Assembly (NCBI GenBank): GCA_023460975.1 | Contig: JAEWOG010000103.1 | Coordinates: 62,001 to 126,000, forward strand | Direction: 5' to 3' | DNA: 64,000 nt | Source: Actinomycetes bacterium | Lineage (GTDB): Bacteria; Actinomycetota; Actinomycetes; Propionibacteriales; Nocardioidaceae | Shown here: one piece after another, positions 42,559 through 53,126 of the stretch | Position numbering within the stretch: the stretch's first letter is position 1 | How the letters are laid out: each line of letters opens with the position of its first letter | Notes under the pieces: model-generated | Told to the model about the DNA's origin: nothing | Databases searched by the model: none | Seen by the model: only the letters and a program-made list of their open reading frames with translations | Made by a program: the position numbers and the translations under genes

Positions 42559-43947
42559 GTGAAGAACGACGCCCTGCACGCATTCATCTCGAACGCCCGC
42601 TGGTTCGGCGGCAAGGGTCGCGAGTGGAGTCTCAGGGACGTGCACCGGCTCGGCGAACTGCCGGCCGGCGACGGCCCGCGCGTGGTCATCGATCTCGCGG
42701 TCGTCGCCTATGCGGAGGGTGACACGGAGTACTACCAGCTGCCCCTGTCCTTGTACGCCGCGGCGCCCGACGCACTCGCGCACGCACTCGTCGGCGAGTG
42801 GGAGGAGGACGGCGTCCTCGTCCACGTGCACGACGCCGTCCACGACCGCGAGGCCATGGCCGCCTGGCTCGCGGCCTTCAACGTGGCGTCCGGCCCGAGC
42901 GCCCACTCGCTCGAGGCGCTCACCTTCCACCGTCTGCCCGGCCACGACCTCGACCTGGGCGCCCACTCGACGCTGTTCGCCGGCGAGCAGTCCAACTCGT
43001 CGGTCGCCTTCGGCGAGGATGCACTGCTCAAGATCTTCCGCAAGGTCACCCCGGGTTCCAACCCCGACATCTCGGTGCACGAGGTCCTCACCGCGGCGGG
43101 CTCGGAGCACGTGGCCGCGCTGTACGGCTGGCTCGACTGCGCGGTCACGGGTGGCGCCGAGCGGCTGCAACTGGCCATGCTGCAACAGTTCCTGCGGACG
43201 GCCACCGATGGCTGGGACCTCGCCCTCAACAGCGTCCGCAACCTCTTCGTCGAGGCCGACCTCCACGCCGACGAGGTCGGGGGCGACTTCGCCGCGGAGG
43301 CCGCACGCTTGGGCGAGGCCGTGGCCGAGGTGCACGACGACCTGGCCCGGCACTTCCCGATCGACACCTTGGTCGGCGACGACCTGGCGAAGGTCGTGGC
43401 GTCGATGAACCGCCGCCTCGACGAGGCCGTGGAGATCGTGCCCGAGCTCGCCGACCACGAGGCGGCACTGCGGGAGGCGTACGGTGCCCTCTCCGCACTC
43501 GGTCGGCTCCCGGTGCAGCAGATCCACGGCGACCTGCACCTGGGGCAGACGCTGCGGACGGTCAAGGGCTGGAAGATCGTTGACTTCGAGGGTGAGCCCG
43601 CGCGGCCCCTGGCCGAGCGCGTACGGCCCGACTCGGTGTGGCGCGACGTGGCCGGGATGATGCGTTCATTCGACTACGCCCCCCACGTCGTGGCGCTGAC
43701 CAGCCAGACCGCCCAGGGCGAGGACGAGATGCACCAGCAGGCCTACCGTGCGCTGGAGTGGTCGACGCGCAACGGGGCCGCCTTCCTGCGGGCCTACCTG
43801 GGCCGGCCCCCCGGCGAGGCCGAGCAGGCGGTGCTGGCGGCCTACCTCATGGACAAGGCCGTCTACGAGGCCGTCTACGAGACGCGCAACAGGCCCACGT
43901 GGGTGTCGGTGCCGTTGTCGGCGATCGAGCGTTGGCTGGCGTCGTGA
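42559..43947 (+). CDS. mak: Maltokinase
   Basis: A 462-residue kinase (Pep2/Mak) that makes maltose-1-phosphate from maltose and ATP for GlgE. It has an N-terminal cap (ISNARWFGGKGREWSL), GEQSNSSVAFGEDALLKIFRK around the ATP-binding lysine (about 150-170), the catalytic QIHGDLHLGQTLR (about 322) and IVDFEGEP (about 341). GTG start with GAAGGAGG upstream. It overlaps glgB by four bases, so translation is coupled. Confidence 0.96.
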   Translation: MKNDALHAFISNARWFGGKGREWSLRDVHRLGELPAGDGPRVVIDLAVVAYAEGDTEYYQLPLSLYAAAPDALAHALVGEWEEDGVLVHVHDAVHDREAMAAWLAAFNVASGPSAHSLEALTFHRLPGHDLDLGAHSTLFAGEQSNSSVAFGEDALLKIFRKVTPGSNPDISVHEVLTAAGSEHVAALYGWLDCAVTGGAERLQLAMLQQFLRTATDGWDLALNSVRNLFVEADLHADEVGGDFAAEAARLGEAVAEVHDDLARHFPIDTLVGDDLAKVVASMNRRLDEAVEIVPELADHEAALREAYGALSALGRLPVQQIHGDLHLGQTLRTVKGWKIVDFEGEPARPLAERVRPDSVWRDVAGMMRSFDYAPHVVALTSQTAQGEDEMHQQAYRALEWSTRNGAAFLRAYLGRPPGEAEQAVLAAYLMDKAVYEAVYETRNRPTWVSVPLSAIERWLAS

Positions 43948-45812
43948 GCGTCCCGGGATCCGTCGACCTCCACCTCTTCGGCGAGGGACGGCACGAACAG
44001 TTGTGGGACTTCCTCGGCGCCCACCTCAGCGAGGACGGGGCAACCTTCACGCTGTGGGCACCCAACGCGCTCGAGGTCCAGGTGGCTGGCGAGTGGTCCG
44101 GCTGGGACGGCTCGCAGCACCCGATGGCCCGCGTGGGGTCCTCCGGGGTGTGGCACGCGCAGGTCGAGGGCGCGCGCGAGGGTCAGCAGTACGTCTTCCG
44201 CGTGCGCACCGCCGACGGGTCGTGGCACGACCGCGCCGACCCGATGGCGCGGCGCAGCGAGCGCTCTCCCGGGACGGCGTCGGTGCTGTGGCGCTCGAGT
44301 CACGAGTGGCACGACGCCGAGTGGATCGCACGGCGGGGGGAACGCCCGGCGGTCAACGCGCCGATGTCCACGTACGAGGTCCACCTGGCGTCGTGGCGCA
44401 AGCATCCTGACGGCAGCCTGCACAGCTACGACGAGCTGGCCGAGGCACTGCCCGCGTACGTGGCCGACCTGGGCTTCACGCACGTCGAGTTCATGCCCGT
44501 GATGCAGCACCCGTTCGGGGGTTCGTGGGGCTACCACGTGACGTCGTACTACGCCCCCGACGCCCGGCTGGGCGACCCCGACGGCCTCAAGCGACTCATC
44601 GACGCCTTCCATGCGCTCGGCATCGGGGTGATCCTCGACTGGGTGCCCGGCCATTTCGCAACCGACGAGTGGGCGCTGGCCCGCTTCGACGGGACGCCGC
44701 TCTACGAGGACCCCAACCCGCAGCGGGGCTGGCACAAGGAGTGGGGTTCGCACATCTTCAACTTCGGCCGGCCCGAGGTGCGCAACTTCCTGTACGCGAA
44801 CGCGGTGTACTGGCTCAGCGAGTTCCACGCCGACGGTCTGCGCGTCGACGGTGTCGCCTCGATGCTCTACCTCGACTACGCGCGCGAGCCCGGCGAGTGG
44901 TCGCCCAACGTGCGCGGCGGGCGGGAGAACCTCGAGGCGGTCCAGTTCCTGCAGGAGATGAACGCGACCGTCTACCGCAGGGTTCCGGGCGTCATGACGA
45001 TCGCCGAGGAGTCCACGGCCTGGCCGGGCGTGACCGCCCCGACGAGCGAGGGCGGGCTGGGCTTCGGCTTCAAGTGGAACATGGGCTGGATGCACGACAC
45101 GCTCGCGTACCTCGCCCACGACCCCGTGCACCGCAGCCACCACCACGGCGAGATGACGTTCCCGCTGGCGTACGCGTTCGCCGAGAACTACGTGCTCCCG
45201 CTGAGCCACGACGAGGTGGTGCACGGCAAGGGCTCGCTCCTACGCAAGATGCCCGGCGACAGGTGGCGCAAGTTGGCGACGTTGCGCGCCTACCTCGCCT
45301 GGATGTGGGCCCATCCCGGCAAGAAGTTGCTGTTCATGGGCGCCGAGCTGGGCCAGGAGTCGGAGTGGGCCGAGGGCCGCGAGCTCGACTGGTGGCTGAG
45401 GGCCCATCCCGAGCACGAGGGGGTCCACCATCTCGTACGGGACCTCAACGCCGTCTACGCCGCCACGCCCGCGCTGTGGCAGGTGGACAACGCGCCCGCG
45501 GGCTTCGAGTGGCTGGACGCCGACGACGCGTCCGCGAACGTGCTCTCCTTCCTCCGTCGCGCGCCCGGCGAGCCAGATCTGGTGTGCGTGGCCAACTTCT
45601 CCCCCGTACCCCACGAGCACTACCGCCTGGCCCTGCCGCGCGCCGGCACGTGGCGGGAGGTCCTCAACACCGACGCGCAGACCTACACGGGCTCCGGAGT
45701 CGGCAACCTGGGCGAGGTCCAGGCCGTGTCCGGGGGGCACCGTGCCCAGCCGGCGCACGCCGACGTGGTGCTGCCTCCGCTCGCAACCCTGTGGCTGCGT
45801 CACGCGGACTGA
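43944..45812 (+). CDS. glgB: 1,4-alpha-glucan branching enzyme
   Basis: A 622-residue GH13_9 enzyme that creates alpha-1,6 branches. It lacks the extra N1 domain of about 100 residues found in longer GlgBs and begins directly with CBM48 (GATFTLWAPNALEVQVAGEW). Catalytic regions: DWVPGHFATDEWAL (about 235), LRVDGVASMLYLDY with the nucleophile (about 300), TIAEESTAWPGV (about 353) and LPLSHDEVVHGKGSL (about 418). The GTG start overlaps the mak stop (GTGA). Third gene of treS-mak-glgB. Confidence 0.97.
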   Translation: MSVPGSVDLHLFGEGRHEQLWDFLGAHLSEDGATFTLWAPNALEVQVAGEWSGWDGSQHPMARVGSSGVWHAQVEGAREGQQYVFRVRTADGSWHDRADPMARRSERSPGTASVLWRSSHEWHDAEWIARRGERPAVNAPMSTYEVHLASWRKHPDGSLHSYDELAEALPAYVADLGFTHVEFMPVMQHPFGGSWGYHVTSYYAPDARLGDPDGLKRLIDAFHALGIGVILDWVPGHFATDEWALARFDGTPLYEDPNPQRGWHKEWGSHIFNFGRPEVRNFLYANAVYWLSEFHADGLRVDGVASMLYLDYAREPGEWSPNVRGGRENLEAVQFLQEMNATVYRRVPGVMTIAEESTAWPGVTAPTSEGGLGFGFKWNMGWMHDTLAYLAHDPVHRSHHHGEMTFPLAYAFAENYVLPLSHDEVVHGKGSLLRKMPGDRWRKLATLRAYLAWMWAHPGKKLLFMGAELGQESEWAEGRELDWWLRAHPEHEGVHHLVRDLNAVYAATPALWQVDNAPAGFEWLDADDASANVLSFLRRAPGEPDLVCVANFSPVPHEHYRLALPRAGTWREVLNTDAQTYTGSGVGNLGEVQAVSGGHRAQPAHADVVLPPLATLWLRHAD

Positions 45813-45863
45813 CGTCGCACAGCCCGCCGAGGCGGCCTGTGCGGACGTGGCTAGGGTGACGCT

Positions 45864-46835
45864 GTGAGCGACGTCCTGGGGACCCTGACCGACGGCCGAG
45901 TGACCCTGCGCCCCTGGTCGGACTCGGACGCCGCGCTGCTGGACGCCGGCCGGGATGCGGCGGTCGACGCGTACGTCGGCCCGTTCGCCGGGAGTGCGCC
46001 CGATCGACACGCGTACGTCATCACGCTCGCCGACGGCACGGCAGTCGGGGCGTGCGCGCTGACCGAGCGCGGCGAGAGCACCGGTGAGCTCACCTGGCTG
46101 CTGTTCGCCGATCACCGTCGCTCCGGGTACGCCACCCGAGCGGTCCGGATCCTCGTCGACTGGGCCGTGTCGGATGTCGAGCAGGGCGGCCTGGGCCTGG
46201 GCCGCGTCGAGGCCCGCGTCGAGCAGGCCAATGAGAAGGCGCTGCGAGTCGCCACCCGCGCAGGACTGCGACGCGAAGGCATGGTCCGCATCGCACCCGG
46301 CACCGCACTGCGTCCCGACGTGCGGGAGAAGGCACTGTTCGCGCGCCTGAGCACCGACCCGCCTCTGAGTGACCCCTCCGCCTTCCGATCGCTGCTCAAC
46401 TCGATCCTGCCGCGCAAGCGTGCGATCGCCCAGATGCTCGTCCGTGACCGGTCCGGTCGGGTGCTGATGTGCCAACTGACCTACAAGACCGACTGGGACC
46501 TGCCCGGCGGCGTGGTGGAGGTCGACGAGTCGCCCCGGCTCGCGGTGACCCGCGAGGTCGCCGAGGAACTGGCGCTCGACATCGAGGCCGGCGACCTGCT
46601 CCTCACCGACTGGCTGCCTCCGTGGAGCGGCTGGGAGGACGCGCTCTGCCTCGTCTTCGACGGCGGCACGATCGACGCTGCCGCCCTCGCTCAGGTGGTG
46701 CGGCAGGAACGCGAGATCAAGAGCGTGGAGTTCTGCACGCTCGAGCAGGTACGCGAGCGTGCCGCCGACTTCACGTTCCGACGCATCGAGGCTGCGGTGT
46801 CGGGGCGTCGGGGGTTCACCGAGTCCGGTCGCTGA
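45864..46835 (+). CDS. GNAT acetyltransferase-NUDIX hydrolase fusion
   Basis: A 323-residue two-domain protein. Residues 1-160 are a RimJ/RimL-like GNAT domain (RVTLRPWSDSDAALL, ELTWLLFADHRRSGYATRAV, NEKALRVATRAGLRREG). Residues 185-310 are a NUDIX hydrolase with the box G-x5-E-x7-REVAEEL starting at GGVVEVDESPRLAVTREVAE. The two reactions and their substrates are unknown; fusion suggests that one protein deals with linked nucleotide or cofactor products. TAGGGT at 45852-45857 exactly six bases before the GTG suggests a leaderless transcript, independent of glgB. Confidence 0.9.
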   Translation: MSDVLGTLTDGRVTLRPWSDSDAALLDAGRDAAVDAYVGPFAGSAPDRHAYVITLADGTAVGACALTERGESTGELTWLLFADHRRSGYATRAVRILVDWAVSDVEQGGLGLGRVEARVEQANEKALRVATRAGLRREGMVRIAPGTALRPDVREKALFARLSTDPPLSDPSAFRSLLNSILPRKRAIAQMLVRDRSGRVLMCQLTYKTDWDLPGGVVEVDESPRLAVTREVAEELALDIEAGDLLLTDWLPPWSGWEDALCLVFDGGTIDAAALAQVVRQEREIKSVEFCTLEQVRERAADFTFRRIEAAVSGRRGFTESGR

Positions 46836-46919
46836 GCGACGCGGGGCCGAACGGCCCGATTCGTCCCGATCCCGCGGTGGGGGCTGCACGGAAACGTCGT
46901 GGCGGGTGAGGATGGACCC

Positions 46920-49592
<2,673 letters not shown>

Positions 49593-49601
49593 CCCGGCCC
49601 C

Positions 49602-50384
49602 TCAGGCGTACGGACCGGGCGGGAGCGTGGCCTGCTCGCGGGCGTTGATCTCACGCGCCAGTGTCGTGGCGCCCACGACGGCCGCGGGCATCGCCACCAC
49701 CGCTCCCAGCGGCACCCAGAAGCACGCCTGCACGGCCAGTCCGAAGCCCCACACCGAGACCCTGTGCCGCCCGAGCAGGTCGCGCCGGGCGCGGGCATCG
49801 AGGCCCCGCGCCTCGAACGGTCGCGCCAGCAGTTCCTGGGCGAGCAGCCACGAGGCCAGCAGGACGCCACCGACGGCTGCCACGACCGATCCGATGACCG
49901 GCACCAGACCGATGAGCAGGAGCAGGGCAGCACCGATGGCTCCCCGTACGAACAGCGCGACCGTGTCCCGCAGCGAGGTCTTCCAGTCGAGTTCCTCGGC
50001 GGGGACTGCCCCGGAGGCCATCTTCTCGGCCTCCCGCCAGATGTGGGCGTAGAACGGCTCGCCGATCAGGAGGGTGAGCGCCACGAAGGCCACGGCGCTC
50101 AGCGCCAGCGCACCCGCGAGCACGGCAATGGCCAGGAGCGCACGCGCCGCGACGCGGAGCGCCTCAGCCCACCCGTCCAGGAACGGGGTGGCCCACCCCA
50201 CCAGGCCCATGACGTGGGTGGCGAGCAGCACGAACGCGCTCACGAGCACCACGAAGACGATGAGGGCAGGGATCGCCCCCATCAGCATCAGGCGAGGGCG
50301 GGTGCGCCACATGCCGAAGCCCCGTACGAGGTGGGAGGGCCCGCTCAGCAACGCACCCGTCGCCCGAGAGGAGGAGCCGTCCAT
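49602..50384 (-). CDS. EI24 domain membrane protein (CysZ-like)
   Basis: A 260-residue protein with about four to five membrane segments, beginning LLSGPSHLVRGFGMWRTRPRL and containing LLIGLVPVIGSVVAAVGGVLLASW and a conserved C-terminal RARRDLLGRHRVSVWGFGLAV. The EI24/CysZ family includes a sulfate permease, but actinobacterial members are uncharacterised. It starts three bases after the thioredoxin-like gene and is convergent with ppdK. Confidence 0.88.
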   Translation of the reverse strand: MDGSSSRATGALLSGPSHLVRGFGMWRTRPRLMLMGAIPALIVFVVLVSAFVLLATHVMGLVGWATPFLDGWAEALRVAARALLAIAVLAGALALSAVAFVALTLLIGEPFYAHIWREAEKMASGAVPAEELDWKTSLRDTVALFVRGAIGAALLLLIGLVPVIGSVVAAVGGVLLASWLLAQELLARPFEARGLDARARRDLLGRHRVSVWGFGLAVQACFWVPLGAVVAMPAAVVGATTLAREINAREQATLPPGPYA

Positions 50385-50387
50385 CGC

Positions 50388-51338
50388 TCAGAAGAGCGCC
50401 GAGGCGAGGTTGCGGCGCCCGGCCAGCACCCGCTCGTCCTCATTGCCGACGACGGCGAACAGCGTCACCAGGTGGTCACGCGCCTGGCTGCGCTCGGGAT
50501 CGGCGGTGCGAGCCACGAGGCGTACGAGGCGGTTGAACGCGTCCTCGACGTGGCCCCCCAGCAGATCGAGATCCGCCACCATCGTCTGCGCCGCCACGTC
50601 GTCCGGGTGGTCGGCGGCCGCCGCGCGCGCCGTGGCGAGGTCGACGCCCTCGGTGCGCTGGAGAAGCTTGGCGCGCCCCAGCCCGGCGGCGGCCTCGGAG
50701 TCGGCGGGGTTGGCGTCCACGAGCTTTTGGTACTCGGCGATGGCCGCCTCCATGTCGCCGCGCAGCAGCGCCTCCTCGGCCGGCTGGTAGCGGGGGTCCG
50801 CCACGGGCTCGCCGTCGTCGTCGCTGGTCACCGTGCGGGGCTGGTGGCGGCCCGTGATGCCTTGGGCGGTCAACTGCTGCGCGATGGAGTCCAGCGCAGT
50901 GCGCAACTCCTCCTTGGGGAGGACGTCCTGGAGCAGCGGCATCGGGCGGCCGTCGACGACTGCCAGGACCAGCGGGATCGAGGGAATCTGCATCGCCTGC
51001 GCGATCTGCGGCGCGGCGTCGATGTCGACCAGTCCGACGAGGTAGCGGCCGTCGAACTCGGCCGCGACGCTGGCGAGGTCCTCGGCCAGGGTCACGCTCT
51101 CGGGCATCCGGGAGGGCGAGAAGAACACCAGCAGGACCGCCGCCGTCATGGACGACTCCAGGACCTGCTGGAAGTTGGCTTCGTCGATCTGCACCGCGTA
51201 CGCCGCGCCCGGAACGCTGGCCGGGGCGGCACCCATGGCACCCGAGGACGGGCCCGCTGCGGCAGGCGAGGAGGGGGCAGGCGAGCGCAGACCTGAGAGG
51301 TCGACGGCACCTGGGCGGCTGAACGGCTGCTGCGTCAT
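50388..51338 (-). CDS. Thioredoxin-like tetratricopeptide protein (YbbN/CnoX-like)
   Basis: A 316-residue protein. After a Pro/Ser/Ala-rich start comes a thioredoxin fold (AYAVQIDEANFQQVLESSM, VLLVFFSPSRMPESVTLAEDL, about 45-150) in which SPSRMPES replaces the CxxC active site, then TPR-like helices (about 180-316; DPRYQPAEEALLRGDMEAAI). E. coli CnoX/YbbN has the same architecture and acts as a chaperone partner of GroEL. TAGGAT at 51346-51351, seven bases before the ATG, fits a leaderless promoter. Confidence 0.9.
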   Translation of the reverse strand: MTQQPFSRPGAVDLSGLRSPAPSSPAAAGPSSGAMGAAPASVPGAAYAVQIDEANFQQVLESSMTAAVLLVFFSPSRMPESVTLAEDLASVAAEFDGRYLVGLVDIDAAPQIAQAMQIPSIPLVLAVVDGRPMPLLQDVLPKEELRTALDSIAQQLTAQGITGRHQPRTVTSDDDGEPVADPRYQPAEEALLRGDMEAAIAEYQKLVDANPADSEAAAGLGRAKLLQRTEGVDLATARAAAADHPDDVAAQTMVADLDLLGGHVEDAFNRLVRLVARTADPERSQARDHLVTLFAVVGNEDERVLAGRRNLASALF

Positions 51339-51400
51339 GGGCACCATCCTAGGGAGGTCCCTGGTCGCCGTCCTCAGGACCACCGAGGCGCGCCCGACAG

Positions 51401-51416
51401 GTGACCACGTGGTCAC
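51401..51416. promoter_or_regulatory. 16-bp perfect palindrome in a divergent promoter region
   Basis: GTGACCACGTGGTCAC lies 62 bases from the thioredoxin-like gene start and 162 bases from the SDR start. Its CACGTG core recalls the 12-bp palindrome at 30241. A candidate operator. Confidence 0.45.
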
Positions 51417-51536
51417 GTGTCCACCCCCGGAGACGATCCGCGCCCCACATACCGCAAAAGAGTTACCCCGTGGTAGAAAATGGGCTGACGTCGCGCAAAC
51501 TTCTGTGTCGTTCGTCACTCGTACGGCCGATTCGGG

Positions 51537-51561
51537 GCGTCGCGGTCCCCCTCCGCGACGC
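51537..51561 (+). promoter_or_regulatory. Leader hairpin before the degenerate SDR gene
   Basis: A perfect 9-bp stem GCGTCGCGG/CCGCGACGC with loop TCCCCCT. It ends six bases before the GGGAGG ribosome site. It could protect the mRNA or control initiation. Confidence 0.45.
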
Positions 51562-51578
51562 AGGCAGGGAGGTGCTCC

Positions 51579-52301
51579 ATGGGCGTGCTCGCACACGACT
51601 TCACCGGATACCGCGTACTGGTCACGGGTGGCACCCGCGGTGCCGGTCTCGCCATTGCCCAGGAGTTCGCCGACGCAGGCGCAGAGGTCACGGTGACCGG
51701 AACGATGATCCTGCCCACCCTCTACGACGCCGACCTGTCCGACTTCTACTACGAGCAGCTCAACCTCGCCCGCCAGGACTCCATCGACAACTTCGTGACC
51801 CTGCAGGGTCCCGTCGACGTGCTGGTCAACGCCGCGGGGGCCACGCTGCCGTTCGGGTTCGACCCCACCGAGCACGACTTCGTACGTCAGGCCGTCGGCC
51901 TCGGCATGCTCGGCCCCGCGTTCCTCATGACCCGCCTGCGCATGCGCCTCGCGCAGAGCCAGGCCGTCGGAGGCGGCGCGATCATCAACACCGCCTCGGT
52001 CCTGCGCTGGCAGGCACTCGTGGCAGGCGCTGAGATTCCGATCTCGACCCTCACCGAGGACACGCGCGCTGCTGGGGAGAACTGGGCCCGCATCGGAGCG
52101 CGCGTCAACTCGGTCGTGGAGCCGTCGCCGACCTGGATCCCGCGACAGAGCACCCAGCGCGACGCCCTCAGCCAGCCCGCGGGCAGCGTCCTGCTGCGCG
52201 AACAAGGTCAGGGCACCCACGAGTCCGTGGCGGCCACGGCCCTCTTCCTCGCCAGCTCCGGGGCGTCCCGGGTCAACGGCCAGACGATTCACCTGAGCTG
52301 A
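51579..52301 (+). CDS. SDR family protein lacking the catalytic Tyr/Lys
   Basis: A 240-residue Rossmann protein. It keeps TGGTRGAG (about residues 16-23), VNAAGA (about 82) and an SDR-like ending ALFLASSGASRVNGQTIHLS. The catalytic YxxxK is absent: where it belongs, after NTASVLRWQALVA, the sequence reads EIPISTLTEDTRAAGENWARI. The serine (TASV) remains. The helix after the site and GARVNSV still align, so this is substitution rather than deletion. It is probably a non-catalytic or altered SDR. GGGAGG upstream supports the ATG. Confidence 0.8.
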   Translation: MGVLAHDFTGYRVLVTGGTRGAGLAIAQEFADAGAEVTVTGTMILPTLYDADLSDFYYEQLNLARQDSIDNFVTLQGPVDVLVNAAGATLPFGFDPTEHDFVRQAVGLGMLGPAFLMTRLRMRLAQSQAVGGGAIINTASVLRWQALVAGAEIPISTLTEDTRAAGENWARIGARVNSVVEPSPTWIPRQSTQRDALSQPAGSVLLREQGQGTHESVAATALFLASSGASRVNGQTIHLS

Positions 52302-52332
52302 GCACCCCGCACCGCTTCGGTGCGTACGCGCC

Positions 52333-52854
52333 TCAGTTGGGTCGAGGTCCGCGCAGCCCTGAGCGCTGAACCACGCGTTGGATGGCCAAGTCCCGGTCGT
52401 CGGGGCGCGCCACGAACCGGATGTCCCGCAACCCCTGCTCCTGGGCGGCGGACTCGAAGACGAAGTGTCCAAAGCCGAGCATCCGACCGTGCAACGGCTT
52501 GACGACGGTGATGTCCAGGATCCGACTCAGGGGCATCGTGGCGAGTTGCTGCGAGAGCACGCCGTGCACTCGAAAGACCCGCATGTTGGTGATCACGAAC
52601 CTGTCCATGTGCTCGTGGAGCGCCCGCCACGCGCCGTGCGCCCACAGGCAGGCCGCCACGATGAGCGGAAACCACGCCAGGTCGACTCGCCAGAAGGGCA
52701 TCGACACCAGCAGCGCGGCGCCCACGACCCCTTCGAGCGCGGGCAGGGCGTACGCGGCCCAGTGGTGGCGCACCTCGTCCACGATGACCTCCCCCTCGTC
52801 CCGCAGGAGGTGGCGCCTGATGTCGGGGTCCGTCAGCGCGGCACGCAGTCCCAC
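52333..52854 (-). CDS. Bacterial PH (bPH_2) domain membrane protein
   Basis: A 173-residue protein with two membrane segments (YALPALEGVVGAALLVSMPF and LAWFPLIVAACLWAHG, about 38-75) and a bPH_2/YdbT-like domain (DRFVITNMRVFRVHGVLSQQ, MPLSRILDITVVKPLHGRML). The function is unknown. It follows the 55-aa membrane protein gene by seven bases and uses a GTG start. Confidence 0.85.
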   Translation of the reverse strand: MGLRAALTDPDIRRHLLRDEGEVIVDEVRHHWAAYALPALEGVVGAALLVSMPFWRVDLAWFPLIVAACLWAHGAWRALHEHMDRFVITNMRVFRVHGVLSQQLATMPLSRILDITVVKPLHGRMLGFGHFVFESAAQEQGLRDIRFVARPDDRDLAIQRVVQRSGLRGPRPN

Positions 52855-52861
52855 GGCCGGG

Positions 52862-53029
52862 TCACAGCGCCGCGATGAAGGCGATGACGGCGTCGAACAC
52901 CTTGACCAGCAGGTCCCACGCTCCGCTGCCGGCCCCCTGTGCGGCCTCCGCGAGGCCGTTGGGGTCCGTGAACATCCAGAACCCGAGGAAGACCACGAGC
53001 AGGCCGAACACAGCCTTCTTGGCATCCAT
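52862..53029 (-). CDS. Small membrane protein (55 aa)
   Basis: A 55-residue protein: MDAKKAVFGLLVVFLGFWMF membrane helix, TDPNGLAEAAQGAGSGAWD, and an amphipathic C-terminus. Similar short proteins starting with this pattern (FGLLVVFLGFWMFTDPNGLA) are known in Actinobacteria from memory. ATG with GGGAG upstream; it is followed by the PH-domain protein gene, so the two are probably cotranscribed. The function is unknown. Confidence 0.75.
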   Translation of the reverse strand: MDAKKAVFGLLVVFLGFWMFTDPNGLAEAAQGAGSGAWDLLVKVFDAVIAFIAAL

Positions 53030-53088
53030 GTGTCGTAACTCCCGAGATGAAGCGACCAGAACGCGCCATTCCTACCAGCCGGTCACCG

Positions 53089-53120
53089 GCGCGCTCCGTA
53101 GGCGCGCGGGCCGGCGCCCG
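53089..53120 (-). terminator. Hairpins after the GH16-like gene
   Basis: GCGCGC/GCGCGC (53089-53107) and CGGGC-CGGC-GCCCG (53107-53120), short G+C-rich stems within 40 bases after the stop at 53127. They share one base, so they may not form together. Confidence 0.4.
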
Positions 53121-53126
53121 GATCAC

